In this document: one piece after another, positions 20,614 to 31,660 of the stretch | Layout: each line of letters begins with the position of its first letter | How positions within the stretch are numbered: position 1 is the first letter of the stretch | Assembly (NCBI GenBank): GCA_030374765.1 | Contig: JARGXX010000068.1 | Coordinates: 1,178,001-1,242,000 of the forward strand | Length of the DNA stretch: 64,000 bases | Direction: 5' to 3' | Source of the DNA: Agarophyton chilense | Taxonomy: Eukaryota > Rhodophyta > Florideophyceae > Gracilariales > Gracilariaceae | The notes under the pieces: model-generated | Seen by the model: only the letters and a program-made list of their open reading frames with translations | The model's database searches: none | What the model was told of the DNA's origin: nothing | Position numbers and translations under genes: made by a program

Positions 20614-22712
20614 TCGTTTGCTTGGAATAGTTGCTATTGTCCGAAAAGGAAGTTCACTCAATTAAACGCTATCATACAGAATGTAATCCAAATGTCGAGG
20701 AAAGGCCATGCGCTAACATGAGGTAGTCATGCGCGGAAACCACAGCACGTATTCAACATGTGTTCCTATTCTACGTATTCAGACTTTTCTATTTTTCGAG
20801 GGAATCGGAACCAGATCTACATATTCTCGGGTGTCTCTGTTCCTGAGGATTTACATGTCTCTCGCACAGTTTTTGTAAGCATTGATATATCAGATACTGC
20901 GATTTCTCAACAGTTTCTTCCTCGACTAGATATATTCATGGACGCTTTGTTACACAACTGAATTCACACAAGAAGATCTGCGTTTGTAGGCGGTTCACAT
21001 CATTTCGAAAAAAGCGTTCCAAAATAGGAGCTCAAAAACGCTGTAGGAAATGGAACTTCACTTGCTGGTTTTTTCGTTGGAGTGAAGCAGGGGGCGTCCG
21101 TTGCTGGTCAAACTTTGTTTGATGATTGAAGTAGAAACTACATAGTTGTACGAAAGTATTTATTGTTTTGGGCTTGAATGAATGACTTTTAAACGACTTT
21201 GTGGTTCAAGAAGCCATGGCATCCCGTTCTCTAGGCTAGAGAGCCGATGATTTGTTTTAAAATTAAGACAGGGTGTATACATTTTCCCTTTCCCTTTCTC
21301 CGAGAGGAAACATAAGGAAGATGATGACGGTTTCTATTAATGGTTGCAAAGGACCGTTGCTCGTTGTGAGATATTAATAGTTGATATGTCGTTCATGGAA
21401 AACCCATGAGCAGCAGGTGGGTGTCTCGAATGGGGTACATGCAATTATTTGTTTGTACTTGCAAGTGTGTAGGTATCGTTTGGTGAAATTGTTGTTGGTG
21501 ATGATGATTTTACTGCGATGGGGTGAGGAAACAGAGAGCTGGCAAAAACAAATTTTGTGGAGTCGGTTGCATAGTAGGCAACGGCATTGGCGTTGGATAT
21601 AATCGCATGAAGCCGGTGGAAGCTGGGTGGCGTTCTGGGCTATGAATGGGGGCGTATAGGCCCAACAAGCACGAGAGGGTGCGACATGTTGGGACGGGTT
21701 AGAAAAGAGGAGATATTTTGTGCTGGGCGGGTAACGTTGGTGCTATACTTGACGCAAACAGATGAGGCGATGGCGAAAGCGAATCACAGGTGTTGACGAA
21801 GCAAGGTGGGTGTAGCGAGCTCGTTGGGAGTGCTTGTCGCGTTGGGTAGTTGGAGGGGGCGGGAGGCGACGATAGTAGCGTCTCGAGTGCGGGAATGAGA
21901 GGCGCATGTATGTTATGTGCTCGGGCGATAACAACTTGGGCAGATTGGAGATCGCTAGCAAGATACTTTTGTGCAAGCTGCGCACGGCGAGAGAGCGAGC
22001 GAGCGCGCTCGCGTGACGCAACGGCATGAGGCAAGTAACAGCGATTGCTGGTAGCACTTCACATTGATATCGAATAACAATATGTATGGCTCCGCCGGAC
22101 GAGGGCGCATAAAAACCGGTGCGGGAATGGGGCGGCGACATTCGAAAGCTCTCGTCGAATACAAGCGAAACGCATGTGCAGCGCCAATGGGGGCGCTCGG
22201 TGCGCCCGCCGCACACGCGTTGCAGTTTGGGTACAAAACAAGCTTTCGCACGCAGCTTGCGACATTGGCGAAGGCAACGGCTGTGAGCCACCCGCTGCGA
22301 CGCGCGCCGCGGCGCGCGCCACCGCGGTCGAGTCGCGCGCTCACTTGTCACTGCGCCTGTCGAGCGGCGCGTCCGCCGTGGCGTGTTTGTCAGCAGTCGT
22401 ACTGTACTTGGTTCGGCGGGGGAGCACACGCGCAAAGTCTTTCCAAGTCGCTGTCAGCCAGCCGTTGTGACGCGTTTGTTCGCGCTCCAAGTCATCGATT
22501 GCAATCGCACGCCCCACGCGTCTACACACGCTCTTGTAGCCTTCCCCTCCCCCACCCGCCGCCGTCGACGCGCCGCGCGCCGCGCGTCTTCCACTCCCCC
22601 TTCCTCGCCGTCGCGCGCGCGCGCTCTCTACGTATAACGCGCGCGTGGGGGCGCAAAGTGTCTCGGACATACGTCTCGACACACGCTGCACATCGTCTGC
22701 GCAGCGTCAAAG
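20614..22712. other. 2.1-kb intergenic region, GC-rich towards the right
   Basis: The first 1.2 kb is AT-rich without a coding signal. From about 21950 to 22650 it becomes strongly GC-rich, with CpG-dense CGCGCG clusters that open spurious frames on all strands. A TATA-like tacgtataac lies at 22629-22638, about 75 bp upstream of the next gene's start, so the right end is probably its promoter. Confidence 0.5.
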
Positions 22713-24023
22713 TTGGAAACGATGGATGCCATGGTTATACGACATGCGTTGCCGCGTGTTGCCGCATTGTCTGCTGTGCCTACCATTCGATCCATCACGG
22801 GCGTTGATGTGTGTCCGCCGCGCGCGGAGCTTGCGTCGACAGGGTGCGACGAGGACGGCGGCGGTGCATTACGTTTGGGCAAGGCGCGCATCTCGTCCGT
22901 GACGGACTCGGACTCGCGTGCGTCGTCGCCGCGCGCCACGCCGCCGCACCCGGATCGTTTGTCAAACGCGCCGCTGCGTCGTCGGCTGCCGGATTTGCGC
23001 GCAATACCGCCGGGTCCGTCGCACAGCGGCGTTGGCGCACGCCACAAGGACCACAAGGACGACGTCGTCGTTGACGACGACAATGATGATAACGAGGACG
23101 CTGGCAGCACGTACAGCCACGCGTCCGTGCTGAATCTGGACGATTTGGAAGACGATGAGCACCACGTGCTCGCCACTCGTCTGCAACGCTACACGCAGCG
23201 GCTGTCGCGGTCGCGGCAGTGGCGTGAGTGGCGTGGTGTGCGCGGCGGCGCACGTAACACGCGCGGCGCAGTGGTGCTGGCACGCGACGAGTACCAGTCG
23301 CACAACTGTTTGGAACCGCTGTTTGAACGGGCGGTACACGCTTTGGTGGATGCTGTGGACGCGGACGCGTTGTCGGCATCAGCAGCTGTGGCGTCGTATC
23401 GAGCGTTTTCTCCGTTGTACACCAACACGGAACGCACAGTGGTGAGCAGTCTGTTTCGCAACGCGTCGGCACAGTTACGACGTGAGGCGCCCACGCCGTG
23501 GCGCTCTCCGCTGGTGCGCGAGACGGTGCGCGTACAACTTCCGGACGGTGTAGACGAAGCGTTGGTACGCGGGGTCATGTACGGGGCGCACGTACTGCCG
23601 GGGGCGGGCGCGGAAACGATCCTGATTCGACTGGCGGCCGCATATCATCGGGAACAACTGCGAAAGCGGTATGCAAAGGCGCGACGCGTGATGGTTCCGC
23701 TTTCTTTCGCCATGACGCTGACGGCGTTGTTGGCGGCTCTGTCGCGGCTCGAGTGCTCCATGGCGTTTCGTCGTCTGCGCAGTCGCGCCGCCACTCGACG
23801 CGTGGCAGAGCCGCACGCTGTGGTGGCCGTGAGGGCCAAATACGACGGCGCGCGTCTGGCGTTCGACGTCTCGCTGCACGGCGACGCGCCGTGCACCGTA
23901 CTGTTCCGAAAGCCGCGGCTGCTACCGTCTAGCAAACTGGCCGACTTCAACGCCATCGTCGCCGAGGTTGCCACCGTCATCACCGACTTTGGGCATGTCG
24001 TCAGCGCCGCGCAGCTGCCGTGA
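22713..24023 (+). CDS. Unrecognised 436-residue protein
   Basis: I do not recognise this gene. The frame is open for 436 codons with strong GC bias at third positions; the start may be Met1 (22713) or Met7 (22731). Residues 1-110 are Pro/Ser/Arg-rich and probably disordered. Residues 117-150 are very acidic (DDDNDDNEDA, then NLDDLEDDEHH). From about 150 on the chain is globular and Arg-rich, with a hydrophobic stretch at 326-344 (VMVPLSFAMTLTALLAALS) that could be a membrane helix or a buried core helix. The end (LADFNAIVAEVATVITDFGHV) looks like an amphipathic strand/helix. No catalytic motif is seen. Coding status is supported by length and smooth composition rather than homology. Confidence 0.6.
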   Translation: METMDAMVIRHALPRVAALSAVPTIRSITGVDVCPPRAELASTGCDEDGGGALRLGKARISSVTDSDSRASSPRATPPHPDRLSNAPLRRRLPDLRAIPPGPSHSGVGARHKDHKDDVVVDDDNDDNEDAGSTYSHASVLNLDDLEDDEHHVLATRLQRYTQRLSRSRQWREWRGVRGGARNTRGAVVLARDEYQSHNCLEPLFERAVHALVDAVDADALSASAAVASYRAFSPLYTNTERTVVSSLFRNASAQLRREAPTPWRSPLVRETVRVQLPDGVDEALVRGVMYGAHVLPGAGAETILIRLAAAYHREQLRKRYAKARRVMVPLSFAMTLTALLAALSRLECSMAFRRLRSRAATRRVAEPHAVVAVRAKYDGARLAFDVSLHGDAPCTVLFRKPRLLPSSKLADFNAIVAEVATVITDFGHVVSAAQLP

Positions 24024-24269
24024 GCTCATCAGCTCCGCCGGGGAAGGCGGAGGGGGGGGGGGAGTTTGATTGTTTTCTTTAGTTCGAGATGTCTTTTTAC
24101 CTTTATTTTGCATACAGTCCGTCGTCGTTTACCCTTTTTTTTCTTTTCTTTTCTTTTCTTTTCGTCCAACATTGCTGTGTGTGGCTTTCATAACACGTGT
24201 CACATGTGTGCACTAGCGCTTGGGGACAGGTGAGCGCAAATAGAAAAGTCGGGGAATGTTTTTTTATTG

Positions 24270-24854
24270 TCAACTTGGGTCTTGTACAAGGCTGTTATCT
24301 TGCCGATGCCGTTTCGCACGCCCGTCAAAGAACACGCGCTCAATCATGTCGTCGTCGTGCTCTGTTTCGAAACACTGCCGCACAAACATTTCGCGATCGT
24401 GCGCGTCGCTCAAGTCGTATTGTTCAGCACGCGGTGTCTCAGAGTGGTGCGAAGAATCACAACCCTGAAACACCTCGTGTACAAGCGACATAACACCCGA
24501 CTCGCTCACGCAGTCTTCCGATGAATGCTCGCATCTCCGTCGTTGTTCCATTTGTGCCTCATTTGCTGTGCTGTTGCTTTGGCATGTTGCGGAACGCTCG
24601 CTTTGTGAGCTGCTTTCCGTGCTGTATGTTGCTTGTAACAACTGTGTCTTCATACTTGTTGTGCAGTGCAACGCCGCGTTGGCGTACGCATCCGTTGACC
24701 AAAAGTTCATGTGTTGTGCGGTGTTACTCGTCTGCTGTTGAGTGCGCAGTGTTGTGGGGGGGGGGAACATTGTTCGAAGCATTGTTTGTGTGTTACTTTG
24801 AAAATGCGTGTGAATCAAACGGCGAGCACACTTGATCATGACATGTGCAACCAA
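24270..24854 (-). CDS. Possible small protein, unrecognised
   Basis: An open frame of 194 codons. The C-terminal half has a varied, acidic, protein-like composition (AEQYDLSDAHDREMFVRQ, then ETEHDDDMIERVFFDGR), unlike the repeats around it. The N-terminal half is Gln/Thr/Ser-rich. It would lie tail-to-tail with the 436-residue gene. There is no known domain and no clear promoter; it could equally be a chance frame. Confidence 0.25.
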   Translation of the reverse strand: MVAHVMIKCARRLIHTHFQSNTQTMLRTMFPPPTTLRTQQQTSNTAQHMNFWSTDAYANAALHCTTSMKTQLLQATYSTESSSQSERSATCQSNSTANEAQMEQRRRCEHSSEDCVSESGVMSLVHEVFQGCDSSHHSETPRAEQYDLSDAHDREMFVRQCFETEHDDDMIERVFFDGRAKRHRQDNSLVQDPS

Positions 24855-25162
24855 GCTGTGAAAGCTTGTTTAAATACGCCGCGACACTCGCATGCATTCA
24901 TTGTACGGCGCTCACCGCAACGCACACATACAAATCATATACGCACTGACGCTTGAAATAGGAACGGGAGGGGAGACATGTTGAGACGGCAGTGAAAAGT
25001 AGCGCGCGTTTCACAACAGCGGACATCATCACGACGAATCACGCACATGTGAGGCCAGCAAATGAATCGCCATTGCTCAAAGCGTCAGCAAGTGACATCA
25101 ACATACAAAACCACGTGACGAATCGCACGGTTTACTCGCGCTCTCCGTGCGTGTGCAAAGGA

Positions 25163-25183
25163 GGGGGGGGGGGGGGGGGGGGG
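25163..25183 (+). repeat. dG homopolymer of about 21 bases
   Basis: An uninterrupted G run, followed by T and six more Gs. A similar run lies at 3253-3271. Length in the assembly is uncertain because homopolymers are error-prone. Confidence 0.8.
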
Positions 25184-25484
25184 TGGGGGGCATGTAATTC
25201 AATGCGCGTGAGGGACGGAAACATCACATCACGTTGGAAGAGTGTTAAACGTTGCAATTGCTGTCGTGCACAGTGGACGACGCTTTTGTTACGTACTATT
25301 ACACAACAAAGTAAGCTGCAAACGGGCACGACGACGCACACGCCTCGACGCTCCGTGCCGCGCTCATTGGCAGCACGTCGCAAGCACGCTTGCCACTAAA
25401 CACAAACAATTGAAACGATATAGTGCGCAAAGCACGCCCATTGCAGTCTCTAAACTAAACCTTTCTTCTCAGTCCCTAAAATTT

Positions 25485-25524
<40 letters not shown>

Positions 25525-25606
25525 GCCCCTCTCTCTCTCTATCTCTCGCTCTCTATCTCTCGCTCTCTATCTCTCGCTCTCTATCTCTCGCTCTCTCGCT
25601 CCCTTT
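25485..25606. repeat. CT microsatellite passing into 12-bp units
   Basis: (CT)n of about 36 bp is followed by repeats of the type ctctatctctcg. It is a pyrimidine-only strand and could adopt triplex DNA. Confidence 0.9.
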
Positions 25607-26957
25607 CCATTCGGGTGCTTACTCGTTGCGAAAGCGGCGCCGACAGCACTGATTGTATGCGGCAGGGCATACGTGGCACACGTTTCGTTCCAGTGCGCGT
25701 GCCCCAATTGGTGAGCTCTGCAACGTCACGCGCAACATGGTGCGCGCTCTCCTTTGCGAACACCCACAAAAAAGTCCCATTTGGTAGCAGCCGGTTGCAT
25801 TGCCCAACCATCAATTTCATCGTTTTCGCGCACACCGTCGCTTCGCTCCAAATTTGTTGTAATCGGACCTGCGTCTTACAGCCGCATGTCTGTCTCCTAC
25901 CGTCGTACTCCCGCCCGCGCGTCGTCGACCACTGTCAGTGTGCTACTTTTTGGTATGCATTCGAGTTGCGTTTGTGAGAGCTTGCGCTACGTTGCATCCG
26001 TCCACTGTACGAAGGGTACATCAATATGGAGTGACTCGCGTCACATTTCATGCGCGCCCCTCACACACTACACACACACACTCTGTACAGTAACCTTGTA
26101 ATTTACCACCAGCACTTCAAACCATCGTCGATCAATTCCATCGTCCGCCCACGGCTGTCACCACCCCCCATCCCTCCCTCTCAACCCGCTGCAGCTGGCC
26201 CGCCGCACTTTAAACAAAACACAATCGATATCTTTCTTCTTCTTCTTCTTTCAAGTCTACGCCTCAATTACAAATCCGTAACGCGCAGACAACGCAAGCA
26301 ACACTACATATCAAACAAATTTTTTAAATCTTCAAAATCCCAAAAGCTCACCATCACTTTTTTCTTTTTTAACAATCGTGCTTCGCTTGCTTCTTCACAT
26401 CAACAAATCAGGTTCATGCAACCAAAGCAATGTGCAAAACAAGTCCATCGAAAAACTATTTGTCCACTGCGTCCGCGAAGCTTACCAAGCGAACAACACG
26501 TCCCCGCTTGTACCTTCTCGTCACACGCTCAAACAATCGTGCGACACAACTGTACAAATCTATGCGCACGCATTTCTTGATAGCAACGCAGAGAAAACAA
26601 AGAGAATGACAATTCCAATGCTAATGATGCCTTCACGGCAAAAAGTTCCGAACCAAAACACGTCTAAAACAACACCAATCCGGAAATAGAAATTCAATGT
26701 GATTCATCATTGATTCGAAACAAACACAAACAACAATCCGTCGCATATGCACGTGTAGCTCGCAGTACTTCATCGCAAAACAAACGGGTCGAGAGGCAAG
26801 CCTGGAAACGCATGAAAACCGCAACAATTCTTGCTTCAAATACCCTCAAACTTACCTTGGCAGAAGCTATACACATCATATCGCCGAATATGTACCATCT
26901 CCACAACCATAATCTTCACACGGCTTGGCTGTGATATCAAACGAATCACTGGTTAGT

Positions 26958-28364
26958 TCATTTTAAACAAGGGGTCTTCTTCAAGCTAGCTAACGCTTTT
27001 GAACGTAAATGCTGCAGCTTCATCGTAGCTTCATTACCCTTGCTGTCTACCGACGAACCCGGCCCAGCCGCAGGACTCGCTTTCTGTATAATTTCATCAC
27101 CTTCTGGAATAACTTCGGAACTTGGCCTCATGCTTTCATCCATGGCAGAACGCCGCAACTCACGCGGAGAACGGGCGTCTGTACCGTATCGAGTTCCTCC
27201 TTCGTGTGCACGTCGTGGTGGAGCGTCTTCGTCGCGCGGTCTCCGAGTCAAAGCATTTCTCAGATCTCTAGGCTGTTCCATTGGTCCGTGACGAGGGGGA
27301 CTGCGCTGTCGATCGTTCAAGTCTCTACGTTCTGGAGGGCGACCATACGGGCTGCGATCGCGATCGTCCAAGTTTCGACGTTCTGGAGGACGACCATACG
27401 GGCTGCGATCACGTCTCTCACCGTATCTTTCATCTGACCTTCGGTGCGGTGCAAGTGGGCTCCGATCGCGATCCACAGCATGTCTGTCGTCACCGAAGCG
27501 ACCCGGAGGAGGTTCGTATCTACGGGAGTCTCGCTCGGCGTAATAGCGCTCTCTGTCGGACTCCTCGTCTGAGTAACGATGCCTTCGACGACGTTTCCGA
27601 GGGCGACGACCGCGTCCATCATCTTCAGATTCGCTCTCATACTCGTGACGACGATCGAGACGACGATCGCGATCCGCTCGTTTCCGACGTCTTCTCGAGC
27701 GGCGTTCACGATGCTTCCTCCGATCACGCGACTCTTGGTACCCATAGCGTCGCACTGAAGAAGTAGAGGGCGAACGAGACCGGTTGGTTTTGTTCGGCCT
27801 TCGACGACGAAGACGTGCTCTACCATCCGACACTGAACCGTCTGAAGGAACTCTTTGCGGAGTTGGCGCATGATCACGCCCGTTCTGTGCATCGTTCGGT
27901 CCCGATGGCTCGTCACCGTCACCCACAGGCTCTGAGCGCACATACTTCCACATCTTTTCAATGAAAACGTCGGGGTCGTCCACAAACGGCGAGAGGGATG
28001 TTTTTACGCCTTGTTTCGGGTTATTTCCGGGCGCCTTGAGATGGGCCACGCAGACGGCGATGAGAACGTGTCTTTCGCTGGTACGCAAGAAGCGAAGCTT
28101 CTTATTGAGGTAGTATTTGACATCGCCCAAGTTGAATTTGGAGACAGTTTGAGGAGGCGGCGCAGGAGGCGAGCGTGGAGACAAATCAGGCGGACGGCGA
28201 GCTTCGTCGGAGGGTCGTCGCTTTCCAGAAGAGCCTGCGTGAGGCGCATGATCGCGAGAGTCCTCAGAGGGGGTCGCGCGGTTTTTTTCGCGACGATAAG
28301 ACTTCTGGGCAGGTGAGGGTGGAGCTTCCATTACTTGTTCTGGGGGTCTCCGTTGCGCGGTCAT
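26958..28364 (-). CDS. Arg/Ser-Arg/Asp-rich (SR-type) nuclear protein
   Basis: Single exon, 468 residues. Residues about 70-145 form the only ordered block (FNLGDVKYYLNKKLRFLRTS, a hydrophobic HVLIAVCVAHL helix, then FIEKMWKYV). I cannot tie it to a named domain. From about 170 to 400 the chain is dense in RS, RD and RR dipeptides, as in splicing co-factors such as SRRM- and LUC7-like tails. It includes a near-exact tandem unit, DRSPYGRPPERR, repeated at 27323-27420 in DNA. The last residues (LRSKALASLKK) form a short conserved-looking helix like C-terminal motifs of other RS proteins. Expected to be nuclear, in pre-mRNA processing and phosphorylated in the RS part. The exact family is unknown. 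Confidence 0.7.
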   Translation of the reverse strand: MTAQRRPPEQVMEAPPSPAQKSYRREKNRATPSEDSRDHAPHAGSSGKRRPSDEARRPPDLSPRSPPAPPPQTVSKFNLGDVKYYLNKKLRFLRTSERHVLIAVCVAHLKAPGNNPKQGVKTSLSPFVDDPDVFIEKMWKYVRSEPVGDGDEPSGPNDAQNGRDHAPTPQRVPSDGSVSDGRARLRRRRPNKTNRSRSPSTSSVRRYGYQESRDRRKHRERRSRRRRKRADRDRRLDRRHEYESESEDDGRGRRPRKRRRRHRYSDEESDRERYYAERDSRRYEPPPGRFGDDRHAVDRDRSPLAPHRRSDERYGERRDRSPYGRPPERRNLDDRDRSPYGRPPERRDLNDRQRSPPRHGPMEQPRDLRNALTRRPRDEDAPPRRAHEGGTRYGTDARSPRELRRSAMDESMRPSSEVIPEGDEIIQKASPAAGPGSSVDSKGNEATMKLQHLRSKALASLKKTPCLK

Positions 28365-28790
28365 TGGACGAATATGAACGTAGCGATTGCAGTAGATTTA
28401 TGAGGTCGTGGGGACTAGCAATAACAGGCCATGTGTACGATGAGCAGACTGAGCTGGGGTCGCGGTTGAAATGGCTACGGCGCGGCCGCTGAGATAATGT
28501 GGCGGGCGCGAAGAAGCGTTGAAGGCCGTGATGGCTTTTCAACTCGTGCGCGCTTGGAAGCTGCCGCCGGTGAACGTTCCCACCAAAGTACTCATTTGGT
28601 GTTGCGTGTGCATCTGTATTACGTGTATATTACCACACCGTCAATGTTCGTGATGGCTGGTCGTTGAACACTATGTTTGATTTTTATCGCCATCTCCCAT
28701 GCATCCGACTTGATGTGCAACGTGCTCCAGCCCGCCACCTCCGCAGATTGTTCAGACCGTCAGGTAAAAACTATTGAGCCGCCCCCTCCA
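28365..28790. other. Short spacer between the RS-protein and JMJD7-like genes
   Basis: Holds the 5' flank of the RS-rich gene, including an inverted CCAAT motif (cattgg) near 28362, and the 3' flank of the JmjC gene. Nothing else is seen. Confidence 0.5.
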
Positions 28791-30004
28791 TTAATGCGGA
28801 CTGCAAGCATGATCGAAGCACGCCTCTACTTTCACCCCATTTTCTTGGTCAACCTCATCCATTTCTTCCTTTTCATATGCCTCCCGTAGGCCCGCGCAAA
28901 ATTCTCTGTAGATCCAATCTCGTCCAAAGCACATTTCGTACCAAAAATTGATAGCTATCGTTATACCTTCTTGAGAAACTCGGTGATCTGCGCCAACAAC
29001 AACAAATATGAAAAAACGACATTAGTCAGAGTCAGATTTAGAACATAACAAAATCGACCCGCTCGACAATTCGTGAAGAACGAACACCATAAAGCGGGAA
29101 TGTACAACACGTCACCAGCATATAAGCGAATTTCTAGACTGTCTGAATGTTTTTCATCTATTTCGGCTTCATCGATCCAACCAGTCTCCCCCTCTTCCTT
29201 TATTAGCTTCCATCCATCAAATTGAGTCACGGGCCGAAGCGCATTTTCAGAATCTGAAACAGTTTTTGGTCCCCCACTCTTGTCGGCGTCCTTCAAACTC
29301 TCATCCGCCTTCCATCTTGCTCTCTGCAAAGACGGTTTGCTAAGAAACGCCGCGTCACATGGTGGACGTAGTTCAAATATCTTTGTTCCTGTTACAACTG
29401 TGTACATATTCTCATACGGATCGGCATGAGTCGTTGATACAGAACGACCATCACCAATCCATATGTTTTGTGCGCTTGGTTGAGCATTCTTGAACGCATC
29501 ACAGGCAAATTGAAACAACGAATGATCAATGTCTTCAAGCAACTGCGGCATGTCTGTGGCCAGACTAGAGTTCTGAGCAGAATAATAAGGGACGTGACTA
29601 CAATCACATGAACCGCGTTTCTGGTGAACTTCGTGCGCGAGAAGCGCATCAAGCATTCGTGAGAAGGGATATGTGTGCTGCTCTGGCAAAGCAAACACAG
29701 AATGGCATTTTTCATGCGTTGAGGGCTGTATCCGAACGACTGAATCTGCTCTTCCATCGGGCGTGTGTGTGACTTGTACGCGACTTTGCCCAACCTTTTC
29801 GCGCAAGTACTCAAAGTCGTTCTCCTCCCATAGCGGGATCGCTCGCCATGACGCAGCGCCCGAACGCCAAACACATGGCAAGGATTGGCTGACGTGGTCC
29901 CGCGAAAATGACAGGGCCGTCGGTTGATCATGGTACTCCGCCACCGTGTGCGGAAGCCATAAAGACCGCGAATCTTGATAGAGGGCATCTAACGTATGTT
30001 GCAT
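28791..30004 (-). CDS. JmjC-domain 2-oxoglutarate hydroxylase, JMJD7-like; one intron
   Basis: Exon 1 is 30004-29086 and exon 2 is 28985/28987-28791, with a 98-bp intron; 371 residues. The cupin core is clear: IWIGDGRSVSTTHADPYENM (181-200) carries the iron ligands H193 and D195. FELRPP follows, then GDVLYIPALWYHRV, with the third ligand H308 just after the splice. The C-terminus INFWYEMCFG matches JMJD7. JMJD7 is an Fe(II)/2-oxoglutarate oxygenase that in humans hydroxylates a lysine of the DRG1/DRG2 GTPases. Unspliced, the frame loses the third ligand, so the intron is needed for an active enzyme. The start (MQHTLDALYQD) is the first Met of the frame. Confidence in the family is high; the substrate is inferred. 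Confidence 0.9.
28988..29085 (-). other. 98-bp spliceosomal intron of the JMJD7-like gene
   Basis: Donor GTTCGT, acceptor GCGCAG, with a CTGACTCTGACTAAT branch-point-like stretch inside (minus strand). The splice makes the Tyr codon of ALWYHRV. The donor departs from GTAAGT, so a transcript read is desirable. Confidence 0.82.
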
Positions 30005-31039
30005 TCTCGCTACTTCCTTGCAGAACCCTTTGAAATGAGAACGTGCGAATGTGCTCTAACGCGATTCAAACTTTTTGGTATAGATTTTCGAGACGTGAAT
30101 TGCCTTATTGGCGAGATGACAGCAGTTTCATGGTGTAATCAGGCTGCCAAAAATTAGTCCGATGCCGCTCACGGGCAGAAGCGGATTAGGAGAATGTTGC
30201 ATCTGCCGTTCCTGGTTCTCTCCCCCTCTCTGTCTCTCTCTTTATTCTTCACTACGGTCTAGCGCCCTTTATTCCGAAGCGAAAGTAATCCTATTTCTCA
30301 CATATTGTTCTTTCTCTTCAAGCAGGCTATATGTCGTCATGGTCAGCGACTGGTAGTACACCTTCGAAAACTTTTCAACCTTGTTTTCATTTCTTGGTTA
30401 AAAAATGTTAAATTCAATACTGGTTTGCCACGGTCTGGAGGAAACCTTCCGTACTCTTGTCCAGGCCAGTCCGCTCCCTTCACCTATATTATGAAGAATC
30501 GATAAATCTAACGAAAGGCAGACAGACTGCACGCTTTCTTCATTCTCTCGGATGTAGAGGCAGTAGAGGGGACTTGAAATGTCTTAATCTCACACGGACG
30601 ATGAGCGCACTTTTCAGCATCCAGGATCCGGTAAGATTGTAAACAAAAACAAGCGTTTTGCCAGCTTTCCGATCGCCGTAGTGGACTTGAGATGCAGGCC
30701 GCGAATAGTCCCTACCCTGACTGTGCGGAAACAGAAGGCAATGATTGGCTCTTGTTGGCTTCCTAAGAAACGATTTCGCCTTTCTTTATATGTATTCCTT
30801 TCTTATGAAGTGAGCTCCGACAAAGAAAACCATGGAAAGATGTTTTCCCACTGGTTTTCTCGAAAACTTGTTATGCGATTCACTAGTCTCTATCGTCTGT
30901 GTACCATTAGCTCGATTTTCTTAAGAAAACAGGTCGCTACGAAATATGAAGACCATGTTCTGTTTCCTTGCGCGTAGAATAATGGCGCTGGGCGTGGCCA
31001 GTTTCCAATACCAATCGACAAAAATCAAGTGCTTAGAAT
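30005..31039. other. 1-kb intergenic region at the gene island's edge
   Basis: No gene or repeat recognised. AT-rich, with short frames only. It includes the likely promoter of the JMJD7-like gene at its left end. Confidence 0.5.
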
Positions 31040-31660
31040 TATAAAAAATGTAGGACAATGCCCCCAAGGGAGAAAACCTACGAAGACGTCCGGATCTTCC
31101 TCTCACGAGGTAACCGGCGCGGTAGAGCCCTCCCAGGGATCGGCGCGCAATGCCGGGTGTAAGCCGGAGCCGAACCGTCGCGACGGGCGCAGGGAGGCTG
31201 AAAGAAGCCGAGAATATCAGCTGAAGCGGTGCTTGCGTATCCTCTGAGGAGGCAAAACCCACGAGAGTGGCGAGCACGACAGGTGTCAGTGCGAGCCGCA
31301 AGAGCGAGAATTGCCCAATGAAGGGGAGGAAAAGGGAAGGAAAATGGGAACGGAGGCAAGAAGGCGAGGTTGACCACGAGTCGAAAGAAAGGACTCGGGA
31401 ATAGCCGGCACTGCCGGGTGTAGCAAACCGTATACACGGGCGGAACCACGAAAGTGGGAATAGATACCCAACACACGAAGGCTGCTTGAACGTCCAAGGG
31501 GGTTGGGAAGCCGTGCACCACGGGAAATCCCTCTGTAAGGAGTTGTATATCCGCGCAGGCGGTTCGACCCAGAGCCAAGATCTGGAAGACCAAGATCAAC
31601 CTTGTTGGGGAGACTTTACTGGACCGGCGGCCGCGAGGCCGGCGGCCTAAGTACTGTAGT
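31040..31660 (+). other. GC-rich hairpin-dense segment; candidate structured RNA, unidentified
   Basis: This segment differs sharply from its AT-rich flanks. It has many short perfect hairpins: CCAC-GAGA-GTGG (31259-31270), CCAC-GAAA-GTGG (31446-31457), CGAGTC-loop-GACTCG (31377-31397), and CCGTG-CAC-CACGG (31511-31523). The first two have GNRA loops. The 11-mer TGCCGGGTGTA occurs at 31151 and again at 31412. It ends near a GC palindrome (31626-31648) followed by AATAAATAAA. No protein domain fits either strand. I could not match it to rRNA, SRP, RNase P, or group I or II introns by their core motifs. It may be an ncRNA gene or the untranslated part of a mobile element. Confidence 0.35.

Larger units (their letters stand above)
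24024..26957. other. 3-kb low-complexity intergenic region
   Basis: It contains dG runs at 24052-24062, 24756-24765 and 25163-25183, a TTTTC pentamer repeat at about 24134-24163, and a long CT microsatellite at about 25485-25606. A possible small gene on minus is listed separately. From 26050 to 26940 the plus strand is pyrimidine/adenine-rich without a domain; part may be the 3' UTR of the RS protein read in reverse. Confidence 0.5.

Noticed and set aside
22064-22807. 247-codon plus-strand frame upstream of the 436-residue gene
   Set aside because: It overlaps CpG-dense promoter-like DNA and has Arg/Ala/His composition expected from GC-rich non-coding sequence.
25245-25652. Frame with Ser-Leu repeats through the CT microsatellite
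   Set aside because: It exists only because CT repeats have no stops; no coding signal outside the repeat.
26050-26580. 176-codon plus-strand frame in the AT/pyrimidine-rich spacer
   Set aside because: No domain, biased composition, and opposite to the probable 3' UTR of the RS protein gene.
31430-31480. Fragment resembling the small-subunit rRNA ATTAGATACCC loop
   Set aside because: Only about nine bases agree and the surrounding rRNA helices are missing.
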